This document shows, piece after piece, positions 9,918 through 19,951 of a DNA stretch of 64,000 bases. This DNA is from Ochromonas danica. Taxonomy: Eukaryota > Sar > Chrysophyceae > Chromulinales > Chromulinaceae. A program made the translations under genes and the position numbers. Each line of letters starts with the position of its first letter. Position 1 is the first letter of the stretch. The notes under the pieces were generated by a model. It was not told the DNA's origin and searched no databases. It worked only from the letters and a program-made list of their open reading frames with translations. The stretch spans positions 25,419-89,418 of the forward strand of contig VKHL01000021.1 of NCBI GenBank assembly GCA_015146655.1. The letters run 5' to 3'.

Positions 9918-10907
9918 TCACCGCCATGGCACTGAATCCAAAGGGATCAGACCAGGTCCACACCAATGTAGCATTGCCTTCATCTCGGGACACGCCAGAT
10001 CATATGGATGAGTGCGTTTGAAAGGATTCCGCAACTGTCTTTTATTAGCAAGAGCATTATCTAAACATCCATAAAGATCAGCTTGAAATGCAGCTAATGC
10101 AATTTGTTCACCAGCAACAGCTTGGCCTTGATTGAATTTCCCTATCGGTGAAGCTAACCCAACATAAGAGAAATTACCCTCAGGATATTGTAATGCTAGA
10201 CGATGTTCAGTTTGGAAACGTTGCTGCTTAAAGTCAAAACCTACTACAGTGACATAGGAAGGATAGTGTCCAGTAACTTCTCGAAATCTGCAAATAGAGA
10301 ACATGAGGTTTTCAAATGAGTCACGAGCATATTCTTCTAGGAAGACTCGAGAAGCTAAACTACTTGACAACCAATGTTCTGTCTGTGCAAGAAAGTAATA
10401 ACTAGCAGCTTCAGAGATTGGACCAACTTCTTTACGAGTCTCTCCACCACTAAAGATTAATAAGCTTGCTTCATCTGTATGTAATAGTCCAATACCTTTT
10501 TGAATATGTGAAGAGATGATCTGAGGGAAGCCTTGATGACGTTGATAAGATAGAAGATACCAAGCATCATCTGAGTAGGTTGCTTGATGGATTTTCTCTA
10601 GACGAAGAGCAGCATGGCCGGTGACCATTATGAGATGGGATGGTATCTGAGAAGGAGTGGATTTGGGGAGAGATCGTCTCTCCCTACTACTACTATCACC
10701 ATTATTACTATGACCAAAGACACCTCTAGTATTATCTAGACTATGTTGTCCTCGTAATGCTTTCAATGAGACAGAAGGAGGAGAAGGAAGAAACCAAATG
10801 ATATAGATTACCCAACAGAAGATAGCAAAGAAGATAATCACTTTCATCCAGGTCAAAGAAGAAGGCTTTGGTGATGAACTGGGTCTAGGTGACCTTGCTT
10901 TCAACAT
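9918..10907 (-). CDS. DUF218 (YdcF-like) type II membrane protein
   Basis: The 329-residue protein has a short basic N-terminus, one transmembrane helix (about residues 22-45, VIIFFAIFCWVIYIIWFLP) and then a DUF218-like domain. Seen signatures are MVTGHAALRLEK, LLIFSGGETRKEVGPISEA and the ARDSFENLMFS block, in the order expected for eukaryotic members of this family (G-G-E-T and E...ARDS..N). DUF218 proteins adopt a Rossmann-like fold; no biochemical role is firmly known for eukaryotic members. The N-terminal anchor suggests a lumenal domain in the endomembrane system. It is convergent with the ATP sulfurylase gene. Confidence 0.75.
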   Translation of the reverse strand: MLKARSPRPSSSPKPSSLTWMKVIIFFAIFCWVIYIIWFLPSPPSVSLKALRGQHSLDNTRGVFGHSNNGDSSSRERRSLPKSTPSQIPSHLIMVTGHAALRLEKIHQATYSDDAWYLLSYQRHQGFPQIISSHIQKGIGLLHTDEASLLIFSGGETRKEVGPISEAASYYFLAQTEHWLSSSLASRVFLEEYARDSFENLMFSICRFREVTGHYPSYVTVVGFDFKQQRFQTEHRLALQYPEGNFSYVGLASPIGKFNQGQAVAGEQIALAAFQADLYGCLDNALANKRQLRNPFKRTHPYDLACPEMKAMLHWCGPGLIPLDSVPWR

Positions 10908-11207
10908 CCCCTAGTCACACAATATATCTCACCTCTAACAACCAAACCACAAGAATCCAATCCAAATTTTGCTTTCGCCAAAGAAACGCGGCGAGCAGAA
11001 TAAGAAACGCGTTTGTTAAGTTAAGAGAAGAGCCTATGTGTCCGTTTCTTCTTCTTCCCTTTCTTTTCTCATCATCATTCATCATAGTTTTTTAGTTTCT
11101 TTCTAAGTTATCTTCAACTTAGTCTAACCTTTTTCAGTTGTGGGACTAAGGATTGTGTCTCTTAAAGATACAGTGACACTCGTAGTAGTATTTGTATTAG
11201 TAAAGAG
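10908..11207. promoter_or_regulatory. Divergent promoter region (DUF218 / NOXRED1-like)
   Basis: This 300-bp stretch contains GTTAAGTTAAG at 11015-11025, matching the motif seen in other upstream regions, and pyrimidine-rich tracts. No gene is visible. Confidence 0.45.
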
Positions 11208-13235
11208 ATGGTACGCTATATTAAAGATGGTGCCTATACTATCATGGTTGATGATAATGGATCAGCTGTCACAGATGGAGGAGGAGGTAGTAAAGCAGGT
11301 AGTCGAACACCTACTTCAGCACGTAGTTTAAAGACAGAAGGTAGTAAACGATCTCTCACTAGTAAGAGAGCAACAAGTCCTCCTAAACAAACAAGTCTAC
11401 TCATTCAAAAGATTGGTGAAGATGGTAATAATAAAGATGATCTCTCTGCTTTAGAAGAAGATGATATTGACTATACTTCACCTCAGTTTATTTTACAAAA
11501 CTTGAAAATGGTTCAACCTACCTATGAAGAAGATAATACACATATCTTATCAGGTCGAAGAGATCTAGGAGAGATTATAGCTCATCAAGTTGCTTTCTAT
11601 GTCTATTGTCTATTACAAGCATTTCTCAATCATCCTGAAATTTCACCTTGTATTTTACTTTTTGGTGATGGATTTATGGGAACACATATTATTGAAATAT
11701 TAACAGAATGTGCTTGTCTATCTTTCTTACGTATCTATTGTCGTGGTGAAATAGGTGCAGATGAATGGCGTAGACGTGGTTATATTTCAGATTATAATAT
11801 AACACGATTACTTGCTAATGAAAGACCTAATATTGTTATCTTAAGTGCTGATTATTATTCATTCCATCATATCTTCCATCTATTAAGTGAAAATCATTTA
11901 ATTTCAGCTGAAACAGCTATTATCTCAACAACATTAGGTTTTCAAAGGAAAAAGTTATTTTATAATTTATCAACACCAAGTATATTTAGAGCATTTGTTG
12001 AACCAGTGGAAATACTTAATTCTTATCGTACTATTCCACCACCTATGCCTATTGAAATGGAGATTAACAATATCTCCGTCACTCCATGGAATATTATAGA
12101 AGATGAAGAAAATAATGATGATACAAATGGTAATAGTAAATCTAATATTGAAGATGGTAAATCTGTTGGTTCTCAGGATACTCCAGCTTCTTCTTCTTCT
12201 GTTGTTGATTCCATGGAATCTTTCCAAACTAACGCAGAGAAAGCTGCTGTATTCTTAGCAAATAGAAGTTTTGATATTAAGAATATTCTAATCTTGGTGG
12301 AAAATTATTATGCTTTGAATGATGTTAGTGCCAATGAAGCCAGAAAACGAGCATTACGTGCTTTGACTGGTTATAGTGATGCTTATGTGTCCGCGATGGA
12401 GGCTCTAGTGCAAGAGAAGTCAGGCAAGAGAAAGAAAGAGAAAGCATTAACCAAGAAAGAGAAATTAGCCATTCAATTGTTGGAAAAGGCTATCCTACAA
12501 CTCTACTCTTCTACGGCGATATCATTCCAAGCAGAGTTTTCAAAACGAATTACATTGGAAGAGCTTAGCAAACTAGCTGCTGAATTTAGAATTGATCTGA
12601 CGGTTGACACTTCTCTCACTAAATTCCAAGAAGACAGACAAATGCGTCATCAGAAGCGACTACGACAACTAGAAAAAGCACAAGCACAAGATAATGAAGA
12701 TAATAATAGTAAAGAAAGCGGTCAAAATACTCTAGAAGAAACTGGTTCTCATGAAAAGCGTGGTGCATTTGTAGTGAACCAAGGACGTGAACATTTTGTT
12801 CGTGATGGCAAGACTTATCATCCAATGCACAGTAATGATGTTATCTTTGCTATTTTCGCTCTGGATGATGACTATTCTCACTATGAAGGTCCAGCCTTTG
12901 ACTATATGCTGAAGCTTGACACGAATGATCGACGGAAATCTATTTTCCGTAGTAAGTCTCCAGCTCAATTACAGGTATTCTTCAATGAAGCGGGAGAACC
13001 AATAACCAGCAGTAAAAGTCCTGCAAATGGCAATAGTCTGCGTGAGGGAGAGGCACTATTGGCTGCGATGAGCGGATCAAGTAGTGCTGGTAACACTCCA
13101 ATGCATTTTCATAAAGCTGTTGCTGAGTCCTCACCTCTACGAGTTGCTCAACGCAATGCAGCAGCAGCTGTAGTCAACAGCAAAAGTCAAGACAAAGGGA
13201 TAATGGACAACCACGATACAAGAGACAAAGTTTAA
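11208..13235 (+). CDS. NOXRED1-like protein with pyrroline-5-carboxylate-reductase-type Rossmann fold
   Basis: The 675-residue, single-exon protein has a disordered Ser/Lys-rich start, then a Rossmann segment around residues 145-260: LLFGDGFMGTHIIEIL, a cofactor-loop-like RIYCRGE, and NIVILSADYYSFHHIF at the place where NAD(P)-dependent reductases check the cofactor. This arrangement resembles NOXRED1 (NADP-dependent oxidoreductase domain-containing 1) in animals. The second glycine of the classical GxGxxG is present, but the first residues read GDGFMG. The rest is charged and low complexity, with KKEK-rich helices, so it is much longer than animal NOXRED1. Catalytic activity is not demonstrated by the sequence. 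An alternative is a generic F420/P5CR-like fold protein of unknown role. Confidence 0.55.
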   Translation: MVRYIKDGAYTIMVDDNGSAVTDGGGGSKAGSRTPTSARSLKTEGSKRSLTSKRATSPPKQTSLLIQKIGEDGNNKDDLSALEEDDIDYTSPQFILQNLKMVQPTYEEDNTHILSGRRDLGEIIAHQVAFYVYCLLQAFLNHPEISPCILLFGDGFMGTHIIEILTECACLSFLRIYCRGEIGADEWRRRGYISDYNITRLLANERPNIVILSADYYSFHHIFHLLSENHLISAETAIISTTLGFQRKKLFYNLSTPSIFRAFVEPVEILNSYRTIPPPMPIEMEINNISVTPWNIIEDEENNDDTNGNSKSNIEDGKSVGSQDTPASSSSVVDSMESFQTNAEKAAVFLANRSFDIKNILILVENYYALNDVSANEARKRALRALTGYSDAYVSAMEALVQEKSGKRKKEKALTKKEKLAIQLLEKAILQLYSSTAISFQAEFSKRITLEELSKLAAEFRIDLTVDTSLTKFQEDRQMRHQKRLRQLEKAQAQDNEDNNSKESGQNTLEETGSHEKRGAFVVNQGREHFVRDGKTYHPMHSNDVIFAIFALDDDYSHYEGPAFDYMLKLDTNDRRKSIFRSKSPAQLQVFFNEAGEPITSSKSPANGNSLREGEALLAAMSGSSSAGNTPMHFHKAVAESSPLRVAQRNAAAAVVNSKSQDKGIMDNHDTRDKV

Positions 13236-13269
13236 CTTTAGACAAATAGAATCAAGCAATGACCTACTA

Positions 13270-13821
13270 TTATAATATCGAATGAATGAAGTTAGAAGAG
13301 GTAAAAGGTTGGAGAATCTTCTTGAGTAAAACGATCTGATCGTCTAATAGGCCAAGGTTGGCATTTTCGTCGAGATAGAGGCTGACAGCTGCAGCTTCCA
13401 ATTTGATCTGCACTATGATAGCATGCTCTATCCAAGTTAGTGAATAATCTTGGGAACCTAATCCAAGTTTAGCAGCTTGATCAGCAGCTGTTGCGCAGAT
13501 TGGTACATAGTGAGCGAGCAGATTGGCCTCCTCGGATTGTGTTCCATCTCCTTCAGCACTCACTTCGCACACGCACACACACATCATAACACATGACTAT
13601 GTCAAGCAGAGAAAGAAAAAGAAAATAGGCTTCCACCTACCTGTTAGTAGTTCGACCCCATCCAAAGTGGAGAGATGCAGTAGACGACCGCCATCGATAC
13701 GATCCAGCCGTTGGCGGAGAACCTTGGCGAGAGATGATCCTTCCTCCTGAATCAAAAGTGAAGGAATTAAAACTTGGATAAGTCATAAATGGAAAAGTAG
13801 AATTACCTTTTTGCTACTCAT
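13270..13821 (-). CDS. LAMTOR3: Ragulator subunit LAMTOR3 / MP1 homologue
   Basis: Three exons (13821-13807, 13746-13641, 13562-13270) give a 137-residue roadblock/LC7-fold protein. The N-terminus SLAKVLRQRLDRIDGGRLL and the middle CATAADQAAKLGLGSQDYS align with the MP1 pattern L..L...ves...A.DQ.sKLGL...., followed by an alternating beta region ending in LLKKILQPF. In animals LAMTOR3 pairs with LAMTOR2 in Ragulator, which recruits Rag GTPases and mTORC1 to the lysosome and scaffolds MEK-ERK. The first exon encodes only five residues. The junction chosen (GAAG|TG) is the one that keeps frame. The gene is divergent from PDCD2, with only 132 bp between starts. Confidence 0.78.
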
Positions 13822-13953
13822 AACTATTGAGTTCGTTGTTGTTATTGTGGACAATCAGCAAGCCATATAAGACATAGTATTATTTGCGTGTTATTACTGT
13901 GTTGCGTGGTATCACTCACTTGATGGAGAGCAAATGATGGCAGAGACTTCGTA

Positions 13954-14936
13954 ATGTCCAGTGAAAGCGATCTCTTGAAGACTCTTGACAAAGAAGTAGA
14001 AGTTAAACCTTCTACCAATGAATCAACTCCTTTAGATGTTGAAGATGACTGGAGTGAAGATGAAGATGAAGAGCTCAAAACATCAACATCTATTCAACTA
14101 GGATTCCTAGAGCCTGTCCCTGATGACCTTCCAGACTTGCTCTTCCATGATCCTGATTGGAGGAATTGGGATGGTGGGAAAGTTGGTGGGAAACCTATTT
14201 GGTTAGACCCTGTGGATCTACCCAATCCTAGTCAACTTCTCTGTCCTCATTGTAGTGATCCACTCACTTTCCTAATGGAGGTATACCCCCCTCACCCCCT
14301 AATCCCTCACCCTCTACTATAGAGAAGCAATCTTACCCTCTTATGTCTTGCTATTTGATGATGATGATGATGCTTCAGATTTACTGTCCTTTAGATAATA
14401 CAGCAGATGCCTTTCATCGAGCACTATATGTGTTCACTTGTCAGAAGAGTGTCTGTGTAGCTCTACCAGGTGGCATGAAATGCTTCCGTTCTCAACTCCC
14501 TCGTAGCAATCCATACTATACTATTGATCCAAAACAGTCATTAGAAGTGATGAACAACGAGGAGAAGAAGAGACCTGCACTATGTGAAGTGTGTGGATGC
14601 AAAGCTTTGCATGTCTGTAGCCAATGCAAACAAAGTCATTACTGTCATCGCTCTCATCAAAAACTACATTGGAAGACACATAAACTAGAGTGTCAAGGAA
14701 ACAAAGGTAATAGTGTTGAGAAGAAAGAGACAGGGCGACAATGTTGTTTTGGCTTCCCTGAACATGAAATAGTGGTGGAAAGTGAAGAATTGGATGATTC
14801 TGATCTACCTACTATACAAGCTCGCACTACTGTATGGGAAGATGCAGGCAAGTGGTTTTTATGTTTTGTTACTAACTAACCAATCTAATGCTGGGATGGG
14901 TTTTCTTATTATGAAATGATTGTCTGTGTGGGATGG

Positions 14937-14978
<42 letters not shown>

Positions 14979-15739
14979 CCTAGTCACTCCTGGAGGTAAA
15001 GATGAAGCAGATGATGCTGCCTTAACACAAAAAGACTATAATAAAGCATTGAGTGAACAAAAATATGATAAAGTCTATATAGCTTTCTTAACACATATAG
15101 ATAGAAGTGGGAAGAAACAAGTATTAAGATACTGCTCAGAGTCATTACATAGATATGATAATGTTAGAGAACGAGCAATTATAGTGGATGAACGTGATCG
15201 TGGTCGACTCTTTGTCAGCGAAGAAGCAAAGCAAGAACAAGGACAACTAGTAGTCCCTACTTGTTCTAAATGTGGTGAACCTCGAGCATTTGAGTTTCAG
15301 GTATCAAAATACTCAAATTATGACTTTATCACTCAAATGCGTATCAACTGACGACATTCTGATTTTTGTAGATTATGCCTCAGCTATTGTATTATCTTGA
15401 AGTAGACAAAGAGACCAACATTGTGAAAGAAGAAATCTCCGATAATAATAATGGTAGTGGTCAACAGGAAACAGAAGAAGCCAAGAAGGACGAATCAGCT
15501 AAGAAGGTTAGCATGAAAGCAGTCAACAGAAAACAAATGGTGAGTACACACTTCGTGTCTGTGACAAATCTGTTTAACATGCAATGAATGACATTCTATT
15601 ATGGAATATATATACATATGTGTGCGTATTGTAGGATTTGAACTGGGGAACAGTTGATATTTACACATGTGTTGGCAATTGCTGTCCTGGTGGATACATA
15701 GAAGAGCATGTCGTCATGCAACGATTGCCTTCCATGTGA
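13954..15739 (+). CDS. PDCD2: PDCD2 family protein with MYND zinc finger
   Basis: Five exons (13954-14280, 14379-14847, 14984-15300, 15372-15539, 15635-15739) encode 461 residues. Seen in order: an acidic start; the PDCD2 N-terminal region with GGKPIWLDP and CPHCSDPLTFLMEIYCPLD...AFHRALYVF; a MYND finger (CEVCGCKALHVCSQC...YCHRSHQKLHWKTHKLEC); and the PDCD2_C domain with VLRYC, CSKCGEPRAFEFQIMPQLLYYL and DLNWGTVDIYTC. PDCD2 acts as a co-translational chaperone of ribosomal protein uS5 in the 40S pathway. The second intron starts with GC (AG|GCAAGT) instead of GT. Introns 1 and 2 carry trinucleotide microsatellites. Confidence 0.92.
14937..14978 (+). repeat. (TTG)n microsatellite in PDCD2 intron 2
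   Basis: Fourteen TTG units end directly before the TTTCCTAG acceptor of the GC-AG intron 14848-14983. The preceding intron (14281-14378) likewise has a TGA/GAT run just before its acceptor. Confidence 0.9.
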
Positions 15740-15807
15740 TGATCTGATCTACCCTTAATAGTCACATGTAGTTAGTAAGAGAGTTACTGTATGAATTCTA
15801 CTCCTTG

Positions 15808-16302
15808 TTAATCACGTGTCAGCCGATGGATGACTTCCTTGGCAGCGGGGAAATCTACTAGAAGCTGTTGACGTGATGCTAACTCAAAATCTCCAAATTC
15901 AAATCCTGGAGCAACAGTGCATCCTACTAAACTGAAAGAAGATGAAGGATCCTCGACATAGGCACCAAACCAAACATTGGCAGGTACAACATGTTGTAAG
16001 ACATGACCTTGTTCAATATCTGGACCAAGTTGAGTCACTTTAAAACCACCTGTCTCTTCAATGAGTTCAAAGATTGAGATAGGTCCACCAGCATAGAAAT
16101 GCCATACTTCTTCACTTTTAATACGATGAAGATGACTTGCTTCATTTTGACTTAATAGAAAGAGAATAGCTGTACTAGCACAACGTTGTTCACCAGAAGG
16201 AGTTTGAACATGTGTAGAAGAACGAAATGTTTCTACATAATAACCACCTTCTGGATGAGGTAACATTTGATATTTTGCAATAACTTGATCTTTATTAAGC
16301 AT
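15808..16302 (-). CDS. DUF985 cupin-fold protein
   Basis: The 164-residue protein matches the DUF985/cupin_5 family: IAKYQMLPHPEGGYYVETFRS at the start, ILFLLSQNEASHLHRIKSEEVWHFYAGGP in the first cupin motif (HxH-like His and Glu), then VVPANVWFGAYVE and CTVAPGFEFGDFEL in the second. Family members are small RmlC-like barrels of unknown enzymatic role. The start at 16300-16302 was chosen because homologous sequence begins there; the frame stays open to 16443, but that extension reads into an inverted-repeat element. It is convergent with PDCD2. Confidence 0.85.
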   Translation of the reverse strand: MLNKDQVIAKYQMLPHPEGGYYVETFRSSTHVQTPSGEQRCASTAILFLLSQNEASHLHRIKSEEVWHFYAGGPISIFELIEETGGFKVTQLGPDIEQGHVLQHVVPANVWFGAYVEDPSSSFSLVGCTVAPGFEFGDFELASRQQLLVDFPAAKEVIHRLTRD

Positions 16303-16345
16303 TTCTCCTTTATTAGACTGGTTGATGATGAATGGAAATGGAGTC

Positions 16346-16480
16346 GGAGAAATAACGAAAATGCTTAACTGGTGGTTGGTCACACAAATGAAAGGAAATC
16401 CATATCTGACATGGACTAAGCATTTCCTCAATTTTTCAAACATTTCCTTATAGTCAATTAAGCATTTTCGTTATTTCTCC
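16346..16480. repeat. 135-bp element with perfect 23-bp inverted terminal repeats
   Basis: The sequence GGAGAAATAACGAAAATGCT(TAA) at 16346-16368 is exactly reversed and complemented at 16458-16480, with an 89-bp spacer. It sits directly upstream of the cupin gene start. Size and perfect ends suggest a miniature inverted-repeat transposon or a strong foldback; no convincing target duplication was seen. Confidence 0.7.
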
Positions 16481-16670
16481 CCGCATAAAAGTCTGAGTAG
16501 TGAGAGTGGCGCACTGCCATCCATCACTGCGGGTGCAACTCAATCATCAACTCGATCAAATCAGTTTTACTTGGTTGAATGAGAGCACTTGCAAACTAGG
16601 TGTAAGAGATAGTGTTTTGATCTTCGACTAGAATAATAAGAATAATAATAAGAAGAGACTGTTGTTTTGG

Positions 16671-18266
16671 ATGTCATTGAAGATGAAAATGAATGTAAGA
16701 TATAGTAATTCATTTTTATTTATTATGATTTGGATGTTTTTCTTTGCTATCCTATCCTCCATTGGTCATAGTAAGATATCAGTACGATCACTTGATGATG
16801 ATTATGAAGCTGATATAGAAGCTACTACAGGTGATAGCTTTCTTGAATCATCACCTAATATTATCCCTGTTATTCAAAACAATAACAATAATAATCGATT
16901 AACAGCAAGTTTTAAAAATGGTTATTTTAATGAATCTATTACCCTCTATTGGTTATCTGATCAAGGTGAAGAAGTCTGTATGGGTGATATTCCACCTGAT
17001 TCTGACACGATTATTGATACTTTCACTTCTCATACTTTTCTTGCTCGTACAACGGAAAGTCATCAACGTGCTCATCCTCCTCAAGCTATAATGCAACTTC
17101 ATCAACGTTCTTATGTCTTTGGTCCACGTCCTGAGTCTGTTTCTGAGAGACAAGATAAGCTATTCTTTCAAGTTCTTAATCATCGTACTACTGCGACTAG
17201 TGCGAAGTTTCGTTGTCTAGTCCCTCAAGGTGTGGACATCTACTATGAAGATGGTAGAGGAGGTTTATCACAAGGTTCTCTTGGTATAGGACAAGAGTAT
17301 ACTGTCAATACATATGAAGGACATGTCTTCTTCTTCACCTTGAAAGGTAACAAGGAGAAGGAATTAGCTCGCTTTACAATGGATAGTAAAAAAGTATTAT
17401 ACCTCATACAAGATCCTGCACATCCTCCTGCTAAACATTTCTTAGATCATCGTGATAAAGAAGAAGCCTTTATGAAAGAATATGAAGCTCGTACAGGTCG
17501 TCAATGGAGACATTATTTTGGTCCAGAAGGACCACGTGGTCCACCTATCCATTTCATGTGGCCTGCTGAACATAAAGGACAGATTCATAATGTTACCTCT
17601 ACGGAAGGCTTCTGGCATTGTCGTGGAAGTAAAGAGGAATGTCAATCTACTGAACCTGTTGAGTTATCACTCAAGGTAGTCTCTACTGCACCAAAGGCTT
17701 TTGTCATTCCCCATTTCATCAGTGATTACGAGGTTGAGTCCATCCTCGGCTTAGCTAGACCTCGTGTTGCTGATAGTTATGTGGGGAGTATGGATGGTGG
17801 TGGAGCTCGATTGAGTGACACACGTACTTCTAAGAATACTTGGTTACCAAGAGTGAGTAATGAGGTGATTGAAACACTTTTCAAACGTGCTGAACATCTT
17901 CTCAAAATTCCTAAGATTGATGCGACTAACTGTGAAGATTTACAAGTCGTGAATTACAAGAATGGTCAAAAGTATGATAACCATCATGATTGGGGAGTTA
18001 GTGGTTATCCCGAATCTCGCTATCTTACTCTTCTGCTTTATCTCAATGATATGGCTAGCAGAACAGCAGGTGGAGAGACTGCCTTCCCAAAAGCTGAGGG
18101 TGGATTAGGGTTTAAAGTTCATCCTGGCAAAGGTAGTGCTGTGTTGTTCTATGACCTTCTAGAAGATGGAAATGGTGATGACTTGTCCCTTCATGCTGCT
18201 CTGCCTGTCTATGAAGGAGAGAAGTGGGTAGCCAACTTTTGGGTTTGGGATCCTAAGCGAAAGTAG
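16671..18266 (+). CDS. Prolyl 4-hydroxylase-like 2-oxoglutarate/Fe(II) dioxygenase, secretory
   Basis: The 531-residue protein starts with a signal peptide or anchor (SNSFLFIMIWMFFFAILSSIGHS). Residues from about 350 form a P4H catalytic domain: ISDYEVESILGLARP, SKNTWLPR, LQVVNYKNGQKYDNHHDWG (HxD iron ligands), RYLTLLLYLND, GGETAFPKA and the distal His...Lys in SLHAALPVYEGEKWVANFWVW (third iron ligand and 2-oxoglutarate Lys). The 300-residue N-terminal region is beta-rich by appearance and unassigned. Likely hydroxylates prolines of secreted or wall proteins in the ER/Golgi, inferred from the family; Pro-Ser-rich surface proteins such as the one at 19952-26950 are plausible substrates. The first ATG of the frame is at 16671. 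Confidence 0.88.
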   Translation: MSLKMKMNVRYSNSFLFIMIWMFFFAILSSIGHSKISVRSLDDDYEADIEATTGDSFLESSPNIIPVIQNNNNNNRLTASFKNGYFNESITLYWLSDQGEEVCMGDIPPDSDTIIDTFTSHTFLARTTESHQRAHPPQAIMQLHQRSYVFGPRPESVSERQDKLFFQVLNHRTTATSAKFRCLVPQGVDIYYEDGRGGLSQGSLGIGQEYTVNTYEGHVFFFTLKGNKEKELARFTMDSKKVLYLIQDPAHPPAKHFLDHRDKEEAFMKEYEARTGRQWRHYFGPEGPRGPPIHFMWPAEHKGQIHNVTSTEGFWHCRGSKEECQSTEPVELSLKVVSTAPKAFVIPHFISDYEVESILGLARPRVADSYVGSMDGGGARLSDTRTSKNTWLPRVSNEVIETLFKRAEHLLKIPKIDATNCEDLQVVNYKNGQKYDNHHDWGVSGYPESRYLTLLLYLNDMASRTAGGETAFPKAEGGLGFKVHPGKGSAVLFYDLLEDGNGDDLSLHAALPVYEGEKWVANFWVWDPKRK

Positions 18267-18476
18267 ATACCCACTCCTTCTACAACTCTTACTCTCTCTT
18301 AATCACTGTGACATTCATTCATTCATTCTCTCTCTCCCTTCGTGTTATAAACTGACCTGACGTCTCATTAGTCAGTGTTCAGAGCTAAAGTTTACAACAA
18401 ACACATTCTTTGCTATTCCTCTTCCTTCTGTATAGTCGCAAGTGTAGTGTCCTCTGTTTTCCAATGTATCATCTAC

Positions 18477-18996
18477 TCACCAGAAACCAAAGATCTTCTT
18501 GCGATAGGCTACACTCTTGATCATATCTCTCTTGGCTCTCCTTCTGGCATGGCTACACGGTCTCTTGCCATGGTTAGCCTAGTCAACATGGTATAGGGTA
18601 GAGAGAGAGGGTATGAGGGTGTGTCGGGGAGGGGAGGGGGTATAGGAGAAGCAGGGTATATGGAGGAGTGCTCACTCACCTTCTTGGGTCTGCGCGCATT
18701 TCTATTCATTTCTCTATTGAGGATTAGATTGAAATCCGAGCTATTCTTCAAGGAAGGAGATAAAGTTGACTTAGTCAAGCTCGAGGTAATCATACTATGA
18801 AAGCCTCTAGTAGGAGAGATTGTCCACCTGCATCACATCATCCAGCAACATCATCATTCATTATTATTGTTATTATTATTAGATGAATGAATGAAGAAGT
18901 CAAAGGAGAACTAAATGGGAAAAAATCCACTTACACAGAGGAAGGAAAGAGATGATGGACAATAGGTGTCCGTACAATAGATTTAAGAAAGGACAT
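18477..18996 (-). CDS. Small basic protein with mitochondrial-type presequence
   Basis: Three exons (18996-18935, 18827-18680, 18578-18477) make a 103-residue protein; all junctions are GTAAGT/GTGAGT...AG and keep frame. The N-terminus MSFLKSIVRTPIVHHLFPSS is basic and amphipathic, like a mitochondrial presequence. The C-terminal third is very basic: MNRNARRPKKANHGKRPCSH followed by ARRRAKRD and a final FGFW. This pattern resembles short conserved organellar or ribosome-associated proteins, but I cannot assign a family. It was missed as a simple ORF because no exon exceeds 50 codons. A mitoribosome link is a guess from composition only. Confidence 0.65.
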
Positions 18997-19237
18997 GGTG
19001 AGTATGAATGAATGAGAGAGTATTTACTTCTGTCTGTCTCCTTCTTCTTCCTCTTATGATAGTTGTGCAGCACGATTGACGACGAACAACAACCAACCTC
19101 ACTCCTCCTTATTAAGTTAATATACTATACAGCAGCTGTTGGCACAAACAAATACTCAGATCTCTAGAAAGACAGATCTCCAGAAAGACAGATCTCTAGT
19201 TAGCTAGATTTGAAAGGGAGGATGTGAGAAAACGAAC

Positions 19238-19611
19238 GAAAATGAAATTCTTTTGATCTATTAGGACCTATTACTATTACTATTCTCTGTTGTCATTCTA
19301 TTCAATATAAGTGAAACCAAAGATAAGAAATGTCAAGACCAACACATCAATGGGATACTTCTTCATTACGTCATATGAAGATTGAAGAAGAAGATAATAA
19401 TACAATTCTTCCTTTATCATCTCTTAATAGTGTTATAATACATGCTCATGAAGCAGAAAGACTTATTCAATCTTTACAATATTTTGATATAGTTGATGTT
19501 GGTTCTTCTTCATGGATGGAACAACATCGTATATTTGAAAAATTAAATTTACAATCTCATCAAAATGCTTTATCTAATAGTGATGAATATATTATGGAAG
19601 CTATATTAACT
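19238..19611 (+). pseudogene. Truncated duplicate of the ZMYND10 5' end
   Basis: These 374 bp are the same as 29515-29888 as far as checked by eye: about 90 bp of upstream sequence plus the first 94 codons of the ZMYND10-like gene (Met at 19330). The frame then runs into the 90-bp repeat and stops at 19627-19629. It cannot encode the full protein. The lack of differences means a very recent duplication, or an assembly artefact. Confidence 0.9.
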
Positions 19612-19614
19612 AGT

Positions 19615-19704
19615 GAAAATGGGTTTTAAAGTCAACTTTGCTGAAAAGCAAAGTCGCAAAAAAACCGTTGGGGTGACGGATTTTTTGACGAAACGGATTA
19701 TTTG
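19615..19704 (+). repeat. Left copy of 90-bp direct repeat
   Basis: Identical to 29425-29514; it runs from GAAAATGGGTTTTAAAG to GACGAAACGGATTATTTG. In the right copy the sequence is in frame with a short ORF, here it follows the truncated ZMYND10 copy after a 3-nt junction (AGT). Confidence 0.92.
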
Positions 19705-19951
19705 ACGCGTGTGGAGCAGTGCACATGACTTTCAAGTAATAATGCTCCATCTGCTTTACATAAACAAACCTAAATCTGGAGTTACGTCATAGCATATCTA
19801 TCAATATAAAGTAAGCTCTAAACTATTATTAACAACACCATTGATCAACAACACTATTATGCTTACTACAACAGGTTAACAAATACATAGCTAGTATTAC
19901 ACTATTATTATCACACTCTACTAATTCAACAGATTATTAGTGGCATTGCAC

